From the NCBI GenBank assembly GCA_012728785.1, contig JAAYEK010000034.1:1-53204 (forward strand): a stretch of 53,204 nt of DNA, written 5' to 3'. This DNA is from Bacillota bacterium. GTDB taxonomy: Bacteria > Bacillota > UBA4882 > UBA8346. A model generated the notes under the pieces. That model was not told where the DNA came from. It did not search any database and saw only the letters and a program-made list of their open reading frames with translations. The position numbers and the translations under genes were made by a program. Of the stretch, positions 9,970 through 20,578 are shown piece after piece. Numbering within the stretch: position 1 is the stretch's first letter; each line of letters opens with the position of its first letter.

Positions 9970-10323
9970 TTACTTCTTTGTTTTTCCCAGTATGCTTTCC
10001 CCATACATCTCGGATCTACCCCTTTCACCTCCCAGACTCATTTAATCTCCAGTTACTCTGAGTAATGGCGCTAAAATTAGTGGTTTTCAATTTGCCGGCG
10101 CTATAGAAAATGGCCCAGCACGAAATTTTATAAGCTTTACGATTCCGAACTTTTATTATAAAGGCGAATCCAGAATCAAAACCCCGATAACATCGGGACT
10201 AGAAGTGAAGTTTTATGCTTTGACTCCGGATAATGTAGTATGTGCTTATCAAACAAAAACAAATAAAAGTAGCCGTATTAATGTAGGATGGCTTTTAGTC
10301 CATCCTCCTACTAAACCCGCCCT

Positions 10324-11391
10324 TCACTCCGGCCGGTACCAACTGGCCCATTCGGTGTTCCCTTCCCCGGATGAAACCCGTTTCAAGTTTTCTCCCTTAG
10401 GGTCCATCAGATACAACTGACGGCCAGGGGTTTCCCGGTTTGAGATAAATGAAATATAACGTTCGCTGAATGACCAGGCTGGATAATCATTGCTTCCCGG
10501 GCTATCGGTTAACACTTTTTTTTCTCCGGTAGAAACATCATATTTCATAACCAAGCTCCGAGTCGGTAATCCGTTGGGTTGGGACTGAAAGATTAAATAC
10601 TTCCCATCTTTGGACCAAGCCGGTATAAAAGATGCCATACTGTAATTGCTGAATAGATATTTAGCCAAAACCTGTTTTTCGACTAACACTAATTCCTTTT
10701 GCACCAGATCGAATAGATACAATGAATAGAACCCTTCTATGCCTTTATCTTCCTTAGCGTAAAAAGCGATTCGCCGTGAATCCGGGGACCAAACCGGCCA
10801 ATCCGGAATAATCATCATTCCCTTAGGCAATGACCAGACAGTCTCTGTTTTACCCTTTACCATTGCTTCAATTAATAACGTGGGACTTTGCGAAAACGCC
10901 GGGGTCTTGATTACCGCAGTTGCTTTCCGGTCCGGACTGGTTAAACTGGGAACCCGGGAAGTACCGGTGGCAAATTGAGGCTGTTTAACCCGGCGCAGGC
11001 TCCCATCGGACAATTCCAGCACATACCAGTTGAATATTTTATACTTGTCCTCGGCCACAACTAACGCTTGTTCCGGACCATCCGGAATGACTTCCAAGTA
11101 AACCCGTTTCTCCTCGAAAGTCGCCAACTCCTTGGAGCGGGCGGCCACGGCGTGATATTGAAATAGTTTTTGATCCTTTAAATATAAAAAGTACTTGCCT
11201 TGTAGAAAAACCGAGAGATTTTTCCCCCGGATCACTTCTTTCAATTCAACAGTCTCCGGTTGATAAGTATAGACGATAACTTGGTCTCCGGTTTTTTGAA
11301 TAAAAACCAAGTATTCTAGGGAGCTACCCAAGGCTACGCTGGAAAAGAAAATAACCATCAATATTAAAAGCAATGCAAACCGGTACTTCAT
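10324..11391 (-). CDS. Secreted TolB-like beta-propeller protein
   Basis: 355 aa; signal peptide; repeats such as WSPDSRRIAFYAKED, PAWSKDGKYLIFQSQPNG, RQLYLMDPKGENLKRVSSGEGNTEWASW. Confidence 0.8.
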   Translation of the reverse strand: MKYRFALLLILMVIFFSSVALGSSLEYLVFIQKTGDQVIVYTYQPETVELKEVIRGKNLSVFLQGKYFLYLKDQKLFQYHAVAARSKELATFEEKRVYLEVIPDGPEQALVVAEDKYKIFNWYVLELSDGSLRRVKQPQFATGTSRVPSLTSPDRKATAVIKTPAFSQSPTLLIEAMVKGKTETVWSLPKGMMIIPDWPVWSPDSRRIAFYAKEDKGIEGFYSLYLFDLVQKELVLVEKQVLAKYLFSNYSMASFIPAWSKDGKYLIFQSQPNGLPTRSLVMKYDVSTGEKKVLTDSPGSNDYPAWSFSERYISFISNRETPGRQLYLMDPKGENLKRVSSGEGNTEWASWYRPE

Positions 11392-11537
11392 TTAACTCAC
11401 TCCCATACTGGGTTTTGGCAATTGGCTAACGACTATTTGCTCAGAAAATTTTGACACTAGCAAGCCCACAGCTAATAGCCAATTACTATTTTATTCTTGA
11501 TTAACCGCCATCTTCCTTCAATAAATACGCAGCCCGG

Positions 11538-12548
11538 TCAACATATTCTTGGTAACAATTCTCCACTGCCCATCGGCAAGATCCGTTCACCGCCGCTTTG
11601 GCTCCTGATGCTGACTAGACCGGGGTTTTCCAAACCTACCACCCCAATAATCGCCGCTTTAGCCCCCAACTTTTCCCGGCTTAACCGTTCAATAATATCC
11701 GGGGCTAGCTCCGGCCTGGCAATAATAATCGCTTTTCCCTCATTGGCAAGATATAATGGGTCCAAACCTAACAACTCAGTGATCCCCTGCACTTCAGGCA
11801 ATATCGGGATTTGAGTTTCATCGAGCCGGATTGAGACCTTCGATTGTCTGGCGATTTCATTAAGGGTCACCGCCAATCCGCCCCGAGTTGGATCACGCAT
11901 TACATGGATCCCGTTATTAAAATTACCGACTAGCGGAAGCAAGATCCGATTCAAGGGAGCTACGTCGCTAACCAGTTGGGCTGAGATCCCCAACTCACCC
12001 CTTGCCAATAAAACAGCACCGCCATGATCACCAATAGTACCGGTGATCATTACCACATCTCCAGGCTGGGCCTTGTCACCGCTTAGATCAATTTCAGCTC
12101 GTAATTGGCCGATACCAGTGGTATTGATGAATATCCCATCCGCCGCACCTCTGCCGACCACCTTGGTATCACCCGCCACAATGGAGACGCCCGCCTCAAC
12201 CGCAGTCTCCGCCATTGACCGGGTCACTTGTTTCAGGGAATCCTCTTCAAAACCTTCCTCAATGATGAAAGAAACAGTTAAGGCCTTCGGTTCCGCCCCC
12301 ATCATCGTCAAATCATTGACTGTCCCTGCCACTGCCAACCTGCCGATATCTCCTCCGGAAAACTGCCAGGGAGTAACCACAAACGAATCGGTAGTGACTG
12401 CCAATTTACCGGGACCCCAGTCTAAAACGGCGGCATCGTTTCCTTTTAATAATTCGGGGTTCTTAAATTGAGACCAAAAAACTTCCTTGATTAAACGGGC
12501 GGTGGCTTCACCGCCTCCACCCTCGGCTAATCCAATTTTAGCTGCCAT
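11538..12548 (-). CDS. hypE: Hydrogenase maturation protein HypE
   Basis: Starts at MAAKIGLAEGGGGEATARLIKEVFW; NDAAVLDWGPGKLAVTTDSFVV, HVMRDPTRGGLAVTLNEIA, typical C-terminus LPRIC. The listed ORF (to 12719) extends into hypD; 12548 is preferred. Confidence 0.95.
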   Translation of the reverse strand: MAAKIGLAEGGGGEATARLIKEVFWSQFKNPELLKGNDAAVLDWGPGKLAVTTDSFVVTPWQFSGGDIGRLAVAGTVNDLTMMGAEPKALTVSFIIEEGFEEDSLKQVTRSMAETAVEAGVSIVAGDTKVVGRGAADGIFINTTGIGQLRAEIDLSGDKAQPGDVVMITGTIGDHGGAVLLARGELGISAQLVSDVAPLNRILLPLVGNFNNGIHVMRDPTRGGLAVTLNEIARQSKVSIRLDETQIPILPEVQGITELLGLDPLYLANEGKAIIIARPELAPDIIERLSREKLGAKAAIIGVVGLENPGLVSIRSQSGGERILPMGSGELLPRIC

Positions 12549-13620
12549 TAACTTCACTCCGATAATAAAAATGAGCGGCGCAAGACCCTTCGGCTGAAAC
12601 CATACAAGGTCCGATAGGCTTTTCCGGGGTGCAATCTCTCCCAAAAAGCGGACACTCCTCCGGGCTAGCTTTACCGATAATAATCTCCCCACAGCGGCAA
12701 CCGGCAGGTTCCACCGCAACGATCTCCGCTAAACCAAACCGTTTTCGGGAGTCAAATTCCCAAAACGGACCGGCCAAACCCAAACCCGAGTCCGGGACTA
12801 AACCCAAACCCCGCCATTCGGCGGCTTCCGGTTCGAACACCTCTTTAATGAGCTGTTGGGCCCTTTGATTACCCTCAGCGGTCACCACCGACTCATATTT
12901 GTTTTCCAGTTCAGCCCGGCCTTTACTAATCTGTTGCAACAACGCCGCAATCCCCAGCCATATTTCCTCCGGTTTAAACCCGGTAATTACCGTTGGTAAC
13001 CGATAGCGCTCCGCCAAAAAAGCAAACGCACCGGCTCCGGTAATTACGCTCAAATGTCCAGGAGCGATCAAACCGTCGATATTAACTCCGGGATTTTTCA
13101 GCAAACATTCCAGAGCTGGTTTTAGGACTTTAAAAGCGGGCAAAATTGAAAAATTACGAATCTTTCTTTGCATAGCTTGCTTAACGGCCAAAGCGATCAC
13201 CGGAGCGGTCGTCTCGAAGCCAATGCCTAAAAAAATCACTTCCGCTTCGGGGTTAGTCTGGGCAATCTCCAAAGCATCCAGCGGTGAATATACGACTCGA
13301 ATGTCGGAACCTTCGGCCCTTACCTGAGTCAAACTGAGAGTATTACCAGGGACCCTTAACAAATCTCCAAAGGTGACGATTATCACCTTCGGATTCCGGC
13401 TCAATCGGACCGCTTGTTCAATATATCCACTCCCAGTAACGCAGACGGGACAACCTGGTCCTGATAATAGCCGGACCCCCGGGGGCAACAATTGATGGAT
13501 ACCGGCCCGCCTGATCCCATGGGTATGAGTACCGCAGACTTCCATCAAAACGCATTTGAGATTAGCAAATAAAGTCCGAATCTTATCCGGATAGTCCACT
13601 ACCCTTGCTTGACGAGTCAA
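12538..13620 (-). CDS. hypD: Hydrogenase maturation protein HypD
   Basis: 360 aa; MEVCGTHTHGIRRAGI, LLSGPGCPVCVTG, GIGFETTAPVIALAV, RCGEIIIGKASPEECPLFGRDC. Confidence 0.96.
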   Translation of the reverse strand: MTRQARVVDYPDKIRTLFANLKCVLMEVCGTHTHGIRRAGIHQLLPPGVRLLSGPGCPVCVTGSGYIEQAVRLSRNPKVIIVTFGDLLRVPGNTLSLTQVRAEGSDIRVVYSPLDALEIAQTNPEAEVIFLGIGFETTAPVIALAVKQAMQRKIRNFSILPAFKVLKPALECLLKNPGVNIDGLIAPGHLSVITGAGAFAFLAERYRLPTVITGFKPEEIWLGIAALLQQISKGRAELENKYESVVTAEGNQRAQQLIKEVFEPEAAEWRGLGLVPDSGLGLAGPFWEFDSRKRFGLAEIVAVEPAGCRCGEIIIGKASPEECPLFGRDCTPEKPIGPCMVSAEGSCAAHFYYRSEVNGS

Positions 13621-13690
13621 TCAACCCTCGCCTACCTTTGCTTGATAAATATTAGTGATATTTAGCCTATCTTCACGGTTAATCTTAGGT

Positions 13691-13915
13691 TTACTCTTCA
13701 TCTTCGCTAAAAACTTCCTCGAACAACTCGATGGTTACCTTAGCCTCGTCCGGGGGGACGATTTGAATGGCGCACCCAGCGTGGACCAACACATAATCCC
13801 CTACTTTGACCTGGGGGATCAAGCTTAGATCGGCAATCCGAACCGCACCGGAAAAATTGACTTCCCCTTTGATACCGTTGATTTTCACTATTTCACCGGG
13901 TACCGCTAAACACAT
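13691..13915 (-). CDS. hypC: Hydrogenase maturation chaperone HypC
   Basis: Starts at MCLAVPGEIVKI; GDYVLVHAGCAIQIV. Confidence 0.95.
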   Translation of the reverse strand: MCLAVPGEIVKINGIKGEVNFSGAVRIADLSLIPQVKVGDYVLVHAGCAIQIVPPDEAKVTIELFEEVFSEDEE

Positions 13916-16175
13916 TGTCAATTCCCCTTTCAATCATTAAGCTGCCTAACCAGGCCTGGCCCAAGGCAATCCCCCCATCATTTATGGGGACCTTCTCCGG
14001 CAGAAAGACCTTAAAACCTTTCTGCTCCAAACCTTCCCATACCAGATCCAATAATAACCGGTTTTGAAAAACACCCCCGGCGAGGGCTACTTGAACGGCG
14101 CCGACTTCCTCTCTCAACCGTAGACAAACCTCTTCAACCATTGCGGCAACAGTCCGATGAAACTTGGCGCTAATTGCCCCGACGCTAAGACAACCCAAAT
14201 CCCACCGGAGTTGGTCTAAAATCACCCCGGGATCAATCTGCAATATATCGTTCTCGATCCTGATATCAAATTGATATGATCCCATAACTGCCAAATCAGC
14301 CTGATGCTCAAACCAAACCGCCGCTTCTCCCTCATAAGTCACTCTATGAATATTCCCGACTAAAGCGGCGGCTGCGTCAAACAACCTTCCCATCGAAGAA
14401 GTATCGGGAGCGTTAATTCCTTGATTGATCGCTATCCTTATCGGACCCCACTTCAAGGAAAGGCCGTTATTAGCCAACCATTCCTCTAAAAATCCGGGAG
14501 CAACAGTATTCAAATACGAAGCCACCATTCGCCAGGGTTCCCGGATTGCCGCTTCACCGCCGGGAAGGGGATAATATTGAAGATGACCCCTTCTAGCCCA
14601 TTGGCCATCCGCGCCGGTAAAAAACTCACTGCCCCATATTTTACCGTCCCTACCATAACCGGAGCCATCCAAAGCCACACCAATAATTGGTCCCTTAATC
14701 CGCCGTTCGGCGACGACACTAGCTATATGGGCCAAATGGTGTTGAATACCGATGGTTTTCAACCCCGAACTTAATGCGTAAATTGTTGAGTTATAATCCG
14801 GGTGTAGATCATGAACGGCATATTCCGGCCGACACTCTAATAAACGTTGCAATTTGGCAATGGTTTCCTTATATTTTAAGAAAGCCGTTAAATTATCTAA
14901 ATCCCCTTGGTGGGCGCTTAAAAATATCCGGTTCTCCTTGGTCAAGGCGAAGCTGTTTTTTTGTTGGGCTCCACAGGCTAGGACGGGTATTAAATTACTT
15001 TCCACTTTCAAAGGTGTCGGCACATAACCACGGGATCGGCGAATTCCAATAGTTCTCCCTCTTTGAAATCGGACCACCGAATCATCGAGACCCCAGTTAA
15101 TTTCTCGATCATGGACCAAAAAACCGTCCACCATTGGACCTAAAGAGTTCAACGCGGCTTGGTTATCAGTTATGAGCGGTTCTCCCGAAAGGTTCCCGCT
15201 GGTCATCACTAGCGCGGCCAGTTCCTGGTCAAACAGAAGTAATTGGATTCCGCTATAGGGCAAGAACGCCCCGATCTCCTTTAAACCGGGATTTACCTCC
15301 CGGGCCAAAGCGCTGTTATCCCTTTGTTTGAGCAATACTATCGGCCGGACCGGATCAAGGAGTAACTTTACTTCTTCGGGAGAAAGCCGGCAATGTTCTT
15401 TGATTGCCTCCAAATCACGGAAAAGAATAGCAAAAGGCCTTCGGTCCCGCTCTTTACGTTGTCTTAAGCTTCGAATGGCATCACCGGAAAATGCGTCCAC
15501 TGCTAGGTGATATCCACCGATTCCTTTAACTCCCAATATACCGCCTGATTTTAAAATACGCCGGGCTCCAGCGCCCGGTTCTTCTAACAATCGATGCCCT
15601 CGGGGATCAGCGAGCCAAAGAAGAGGTCCACATTGGGGACAGGCGATGGTCTGTGCATGAAAACGGCGATCTTTAAAATCAGTGTACTCGGAACGGCACC
15701 GATCGCAAAGCTGAAAACGAGCCATAGTAGTGCGGCTTCTATCAAAGGGCAGATCAGCGATGATGCTGAACCGAGGACCACAAATAGTACAACTATTAAA
15801 TGGATGTAAATAACGCCTGTTCGCTTGATTATTAAATTCGCTAAGGCAGTCCGGACAAATTCCTTGATCGGGAAGGGGCGAACCGGAAATTCCTCCCCTT
15901 TCGCTGGCAATAATTTTAAAACCGGTTTCTTCCGACCGGATTGATACTGGGAAGGAAACAACGGTTTCAATTTGGGCCGCTGCAGGCGCCTCCCCTTTGA
16001 TTCCACCTAAGAACCGTTGTAGACTTGCGATAGTTCCTTCAACTTCAACCTCTACTCCGGCGGAATTGTTCCGGACCCAACCGGTCAGACCGTTCTTTCG
16101 GGCCAGATTATACAAAAAGGGACGGAAACCCACCCCTTGTACTAAACCGGTAATTATTAACCGCCAACGTTCCAT
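13893..16175 (-). CDS. hypF: Carbamoyltransferase HypF
   Basis: 760 aa; acylphosphatase domain GLVQGVGFRPFLYNLARKNGLTGWVRNNSAGVEVEVEG, two zinc-finger Cys sets, GIKGIGGYHLAVDA, SHQGDLDN-like AHQGDLDNL, ALAGGVFQNRLL. Confidence 0.96.
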   Translation of the reverse strand: MERWRLIITGLVQGVGFRPFLYNLARKNGLTGWVRNNSAGVEVEVEGTIASLQRFLGGIKGEAPAAAQIETVVSFPVSIRSEETGFKIIASERGGISGSPLPDQGICPDCLSEFNNQANRRYLHPFNSCTICGPRFSIIADLPFDRSRTTMARFQLCDRCRSEYTDFKDRRFHAQTIACPQCGPLLWLADPRGHRLLEEPGAGARRILKSGGILGVKGIGGYHLAVDAFSGDAIRSLRQRKERDRRPFAILFRDLEAIKEHCRLSPEEVKLLLDPVRPIVLLKQRDNSALAREVNPGLKEIGAFLPYSGIQLLLFDQELAALVMTSGNLSGEPLITDNQAALNSLGPMVDGFLVHDREINWGLDDSVVRFQRGRTIGIRRSRGYVPTPLKVESNLIPVLACGAQQKNSFALTKENRIFLSAHQGDLDNLTAFLKYKETIAKLQRLLECRPEYAVHDLHPDYNSTIYALSSGLKTIGIQHHLAHIASVVAERRIKGPIIGVALDGSGYGRDGKIWGSEFFTGADGQWARRGHLQYYPLPGGEAAIREPWRMVASYLNTVAPGFLEEWLANNGLSLKWGPIRIAINQGINAPDTSSMGRLFDAAAALVGNIHRVTYEGEAAVWFEHQADLAVMGSYQFDIRIENDILQIDPGVILDQLRWDLGCLSVGAISAKFHRTVAAMVEEVCLRLREEVGAVQVALAGGVFQNRLLLDLVWEGLEQKGFKVFLPEKVPINDGGIALGQAWLGSLMIERGIDNVFSGTR

Positions 16176-16182
16176 GGTTGAC

Positions 16183-16839
16183 TTATCCTTCTTTCAAAAG
16201 CGAAATTATTGTCCGCTCAAGCCATTGGCTCCATTCGGATAAACCCCTTCCCGTACGGCAAGAAACTTCAAAAATCGGAAGCCCAGGCCGGAGGGTCCTT
16301 ACCCCCTCTTGAAACCGTTCCCGATTAAAATCGACGTAAGGCTGCAAATCAATTTTATTAAGGATAACGGCATCAGCCCCTTGAAAGATATCCGGATATT
16401 TATAAGGTTTATCATCGCCTTCGCTGACGCCAACCATTACTACTCGGATTGACTCTCCCAAGGGAAACCCGGCCGTACAGATCAAGTTTCCGACATTTTC
16501 AATGATCAGTAAGGTATTCGGTTCCAGTTTAAACTCGTCCAGCGCCTTGGATACCATAGGCGCTTCCAAATGACAACCGCCCTCGGTATTAATCTGAACA
16601 GCGGGTATCCCGAGAGAGTTCAATAAATCCGTATCAATACTCGAAGCCGGGTCTCCCTCGATCACTGCCACCGGCTGTTTCAAAAGCGGGGCCGTACTCC
16701 GAATCATGCTGGTTTTACCAGCTCCCGGCCCCGCCAAGAGATTCAAAACGATAATCCCCATCTTTTGAAATAACTTGCGGTTGGCGACGGCCAATTCAGC
16801 TTCATGATCAAATAAATCCCGGCTGATATTAATCTCCAT
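16183..16839 (-). CDS. hypB: Hydrogenase nickel incorporation GTPase HypB
   Basis: 218 aa; LLAGPGAGKTSMI, VIEGDPASSIDTDLL, ENVGNLICTAGFPLGES, VILNKIDL. Confidence 0.95.
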   Translation of the reverse strand: MEINISRDLFDHEAELAVANRKLFQKMGIIVLNLLAGPGAGKTSMIRSTAPLLKQPVAVIEGDPASSIDTDLLNSLGIPAVQINTEGGCHLEAPMVSKALDEFKLEPNTLLIIENVGNLICTAGFPLGESIRVVMVGVSEGDDKPYKYPDIFQGADAVILNKIDLQPYVDFNRERFQEGVRTLRPGLPIFEVSCRTGRGLSEWSQWLERTIISLLKEG

Positions 16840-17180
16840 TATTCCACCTCAATACTTTCGACAAACCATTCCCGGCCCGAACCGGTTAATCTACTCAACC
16901 CTCCACAAACCGGACAGTTAAAATCCCGGGGCGTTTTCTCAAATTCCAGTTTACAATCGGGACAAAAGAGCTTGGCTGTAGACAGACCAAACTCCAACTC
17001 AGCTCCAGCGGCGATTGTATCCCGAGCCGATAATTGAAAATAGTATGCCACACAATCTTTAATAATTCCGGACAGCTCGCCGAGGCATATTTTAATCTTC
17101 GTAATTTTTTCCGCTTGGTGGCGTTCAGCCTCGGTCAATACCAGTCTTAACATTTTTTCAGTTAAAGCCAACTCATGCAT
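16839..17180 (-). CDS. hypA: Hydrogenase nickel metallochaperone HypA
   Basis: Starts at MHELALTEKMLRLVL; two CxxC motifs (CPDC, CPVC). The listed ORF start (17306) lies within prmC. Confidence 0.94.
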   Translation of the reverse strand: MHELALTEKMLRLVLTEAERHQAEKITKIKICLGELSGIIKDCVAYYFQLSARDTIAAGAELEFGLSTAKLFCPDCKLEFEKTPRDFNCPVCGGLSRLTGSGREWFVESIEVE

Positions 17181-17193
17181 GGTTTTGATCCCA

Positions 17194-18066
17194 TTAATCC
17201 CTAGGGGTATTTTTATGCCCGATAATAATCCGGTCCAAACCGGCCAAATCCGAAATTGATTTGGAGATGAAACCCGAATCTTTAAACAGGTTCTCCAACG
17301 CATCACGCTGGTCCCAACCGTGTTCTACGGCGCAGATCCCATCGTCCGTGAGCAGCTCCTTGGCCTGAGGTAATAATTTACGATAAATATCAAGACCGTC
17401 CGGGCCGCCGTCCAAAGCAACAGAAGGTTCGCGGCGGACTTCAGGCTGGAGAGTTTCGATTGTTGCTGATGGGACATAAGGCGGATTCGATACAACCATA
17501 TCGTAACTTTCACCCGAAGCCATTAACGGACCCAACAAGTCCCCCTTTAGAAAACAAATTTGTTGGTCCACACCTAACTGGGCGGCATTAGCTTCGGCAA
17601 CCGCCAAAGCCTCCGGCGATAAATCAATTGCATACCATTTACTACCGGGAAGTAACTTAGCAAGAGTAATCGCGATAATTCCGCTTCCGGTCCCCACATC
17701 GACTCCGCATAAATCCCGACGGCCTTTGACCAGATCCACTACGGTTTCCACCAGAATTTCCGTCTCCGGCCTAGGAATTAACACCGCCGGAGTAACGTCA
17801 AAATCCCAACTTAAAAAAGATTTCTTCCCTGTTAAATAAGCAAGGGGCCACCCTTGGACCCTTTTCACAATTGCTTCGCGATATTGTTGAATCTCCCCCG
17901 GTTCCAAAGGCCGGTCCCAGTCCGAATAAAGTTTGACCCTGGGAAGTTTCAAGACTCCCGCCAGTAGTAAATCTGCTTCTAATCTAGGATTGGGCAAAGC
18001 CCTTTCTTTAAAAAAAGGAACGGTTTTAGCGATAATACTCCCGACAGTTAGGTTATTGGTCGACAT
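17194..18066 (-). CDS. prmC: Peptide chain release factor N5-glutamine methyltransferase
   Basis: 290 aa; [39 protein letters not shown]. Confidence 0.95.
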   Translation of the reverse strand: MSTNNLTVGSIIAKTVPFFKERALPNPRLEADLLLAGVLKLPRVKLYSDWDRPLEPGEIQQYREAIVKRVQGWPLAYLTGKKSFLSWDFDVTPAVLIPRPETEILVETVVDLVKGRRDLCGVDVGTGSGIIAITLAKLLPGSKWYAIDLSPEALAVAEANAAQLGVDQQICFLKGDLLGPLMASGESYDMVVSNPPYVPSATIETLQPEVRREPSVALDGGPDGLDIYRKLLPQAKELLTDDGICAVEHGWDQRDALENLFKDSGFISKSISDLAGLDRIIIGHKNTPRD

Positions 18067-19120
18067 TTTTTAATTGCTCCGCCTGATCGGCTGTGATTAA
18101 TGGCTCAATCACTTCGTCCAGGTTCCCTTCGGTAATTGATTCCAAGTGATATAAGGTAAGATTAATCCGGTGATCGGTAAGCCGATTTTGGGGGAAATTA
18201 TAAGTCCTAATCCGTTGACTCCGATCTCCGGAACCAACCATACCACGTCTGGCTTCAGCCATCTCTTCTTGCTGTTCGCTCTGAAATTTATCCAACAATC
18301 GGGCTCGCAGTACTTTCATGGCTTTTTCCTTATTCTTCAGCTGCGACTTTTCATCCTGGCAAGTTACCACCAGCCCGGTGGGTAAATGGGTGATCCGGAC
18401 CGCCGAGTCGGTGGTGTTCACACATTGGCCTCCATGGCCGCTAGCCCTATAAACATCTACCCTGATCTCATTGGGATTAATTTCGACCTCAACTTCTTCC
18501 GCCTCAATTAAAACAGCGACGGTAGCCGCTGAAGTGTGAATCCTTCCACCGGCTTCAGTCTCCGGGACCCGTTGAACTCGGTGGACTCCGCTTTCAAACT
18601 TCATTCTGCTATAAACGCGGTCGCCCTCAATCATAAAGATGATCTCTTTAAAACCGCCTAGATCCGATTCGCTGCCGCTCAAAAATTCAACCCGCCAACC
18701 TTTGGACTCAGCATATCTGGTATACATCCGGAAAAGAGCTCCGGCGAAAAGGGCCGCCTCCTCGCCTCCGGTCCCGGCGCGAATCTCGATGATCACATTC
18801 TTCTCATCATTAGGATCTTTCGGCAACAAGAGAATCTTTAATTTCCCCATCAGCCGCTCTTCATCCGCCTCCAACTGCTCGATCTCAGCCGCCAGTAATT
18901 TGGCGGAATCACCGCTCTCTTCCCCCAGCATCTCCCGGGCTGTCTCCAAATCAGCTTTGATCCTTTTAAATTCTTGATAAGTTTCAACCAACTCGCTGAT
19001 GGCGGAATGGGCTTTAGCCAGCTTCTGAAAGAGCGACTGGTCGGCGATGACCTTAGCGTCGCTTAGCTGGCTGTTAAGTTCATAATATTTTTCTTCAATC
19101 GCAGTAAGTTTATCAATCAT
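18053..19120 (-). CDS. prfA: Peptide chain release factor 1
   Basis: 355 aa; [66 protein letters not shown]. Confidence 0.97.
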   Translation of the reverse strand: MIDKLTAIEEKYYELNSQLSDAKVIADQSLFQKLAKAHSAISELVETYQEFKRIKADLETAREMLGEESGDSAKLLAAEIEQLEADEERLMGKLKILLLPKDPNDEKNVIIEIRAGTGGEEAALFAGALFRMYTRYAESKGWRVEFLSGSESDLGGFKEIIFMIEGDRVYSRMKFESGVHRVQRVPETEAGGRIHTSAATVAVLIEAEEVEVEINPNEIRVDVYRASGHGGQCVNTTDSAVRITHLPTGLVVTCQDEKSQLKNKEKAMKVLRARLLDKFQSEQQEEMAEARRGMVGSGDRSQRIRTYNFPQNRLTDHRINLTLYHLESITEGNLDEVIEPLITADQAEQLKNVDQ

Positions 19121-19170
19121 TAAAAAATCACCGTAATTCTATCAAAAGTCATTCTTTCAAACTTAAAACC

Positions 19171-20094
19171 TCAAACTTCACTATTCACATATGCCTTTCC
19201 GCCAACTATCACCGGCGCATCTTCTTCCAGCACGGCCTCCAAAGCGTTAATGGCCACCTCAAGCTGGCTTTCATCCGGTTCTCTAGTAGTCATACGCTGC
19301 AGCCAAACTCCTGGTAAGGCCAGCCAACGCCAGAGAAAGAAATCCCGGTGTTTACCGGTGAATTTGATAATTTCATAAGAGATCCCGGTAACTACCGGCA
19401 ATAATACTATTCGGGAAATTAATCTCATTAATATTGAATCATACCTTAAAAAACTAAATACGATCGCGCTGACCACTACCACATACAATAAAAAGCTGGT
19501 CCCGCAACGAGGATGAAATGTGGTATAACCGCTGGCATTGGCTACAGTTATTTCTTTTTTAGCTTCGAAGGTATTAATCACTTTATGCTCAGCCCCATGG
19601 TAAGAAAAAACCCTCCGAATATCTTTCAAAAATGAAACCGATCCAATATAAGCGATTAAGATGACGAATCGTAATAGGCTCTCAAAAAGATTTCCCCAAA
19701 ATAGGTCATCCGGTAAAAACTTTTTGAAGAGCATTCTCCCTAATAACGGTAGCACAATAAAGAGCAATACGGTCATCACTAAAGCGGAACCGATCATTAA
19801 AAAACTTTCCCAGGGCGATAGTTTCGATTCTTCTTCTTCCTCCAAAAACTGGTCCGCCGAAAAAAGTAATGCTCTCAACCCAACCGTGAACGATTCACAA
19901 AGGGCGACGACACCTCTGAGGAAGGGCCACTTTAGAAAAGGTAGCTTTTTGGTAATGGATCCGACCGGTTCTTTTTTGACTACAATTTCACCGTTACTTT
20001 TACGGACGGCCACAGCCAAATAATTACGCCCCCGCATCATGACCCCTTCAATTACCGCTTGCCCGCCATAGCAAAAGTCGGACTGTTTATTCAT
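19171..20094 (-). CDS. DUF1385 / YqhQ-like membrane protein
   Basis: YGGQAVIEGVMMRGRNYLAVAVRKSNGEIV, YHGAEHKVINTFEAK, GYTTFHPRCGTSFLLYV; likely start MNKQSDF at 20094 rather than 20157. Confidence 0.9.
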   Translation of the reverse strand: MNKQSDFCYGGQAVIEGVMMRGRNYLAVAVRKSNGEIVVKKEPVGSITKKLPFLKWPFLRGVVALCESFTVGLRALLFSADQFLEEEEESKLSPWESFLMIGSALVMTVLLFIVLPLLGRMLFKKFLPDDLFWGNLFESLLRFVILIAYIGSVSFLKDIRRVFSYHGAEHKVINTFEAKKEITVANASGYTTFHPRCGTSFLLYVVVVSAIVFSFLRYDSILMRLISRIVLLPVVTGISYEIIKFTGKHRDFFLWRWLALPGVWLQRMTTREPDESQLEVAINALEAVLEEDAPVIVGGKAYVNSEV

Positions 20095-20140
20095 GAATAC
20101 ACCTTCCCGCCAATTAGTTTGTTTTAGAAGTATATAGTTA

Positions 20141-20167
20141 GCAGGCGAGGATCCCATCCTCGCCTGC
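20141..20167. promoter_or_regulatory. Perfect 12-bp stem / 3-nt loop hairpin between rpmE and the yqhQ-like gene
   Basis: GCAGGCGAGGAT-CCC-ATCCTCGCCTGC, no downstream T-run. Confidence 0.8.
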
Positions 20168-20182
20168 GAAGTTACAATTAAA

Positions 20183-20383
20183 TTATTTCTTTTCCAGCCG
20201 TTTCTTGAACTTTTCTACCTGGCCACCACTGTCGACTACCCTTTGCTTACCGGTAAACAAAGGGTGACATTTGGAACAAATCTCAACCCGGATCTCCTTT
20301 TTGGTGGAGCCGGTTTCAAAGGTCTCCCCACAGGCGCAGGTCACCTTCACTTTATCAAATTTCGGATGAATGCCTTCCTTCAT
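20183..20383 (-). CDS. rpmE: 50S ribosomal protein L31 (zinc-type)
   Basis: 66 aa; [47 protein letters not shown]. Confidence 0.96.
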   Translation of the reverse strand: MKEGIHPKFDKVKVTCACGETFETGSTKKEIRVEICSKCHPLFTGKQRVVDSGGQVEKFKKRLEKK

Positions 20384-20578
20384 TGCGCGTCACCTCACTT
20401 GCCATTCTAAAAAACTCTTGAAGCTTGTCGATAGGTTAATTCACTCTTAAATATCTAGTTTTAAAAGAAAATTAACTTGGCGACTTACTTAATAACTTTT
20501 ATATTATAGCACAATGATTTTCTCGGCGCAACAAAATTATCCCCTAGGGCTTTAGCGGGTTTTATTATCTAGCCGGGA

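Noticed and set aside
12043-12471. 142-aa plus-strand ORF antisense to hypE
   Set aside because: Low-complexity Ser/Pro/Thr-rich shadow frame opposite a conserved gene.
12549-12719. N-terminal extension of the hypE ORF
   Set aside because: Overlaps hypD in another frame; HypE homology starts at MAAKIGLAEGG (12548).
17181-17306. N-terminal extension of the hypA ORF
   Set aside because: Lies within prmC; HypA proteins start MHE, here at 17180.
19661-20023. 120-aa plus-strand ORF
   Set aside because: Antisense shadow of the DUF1385 gene.
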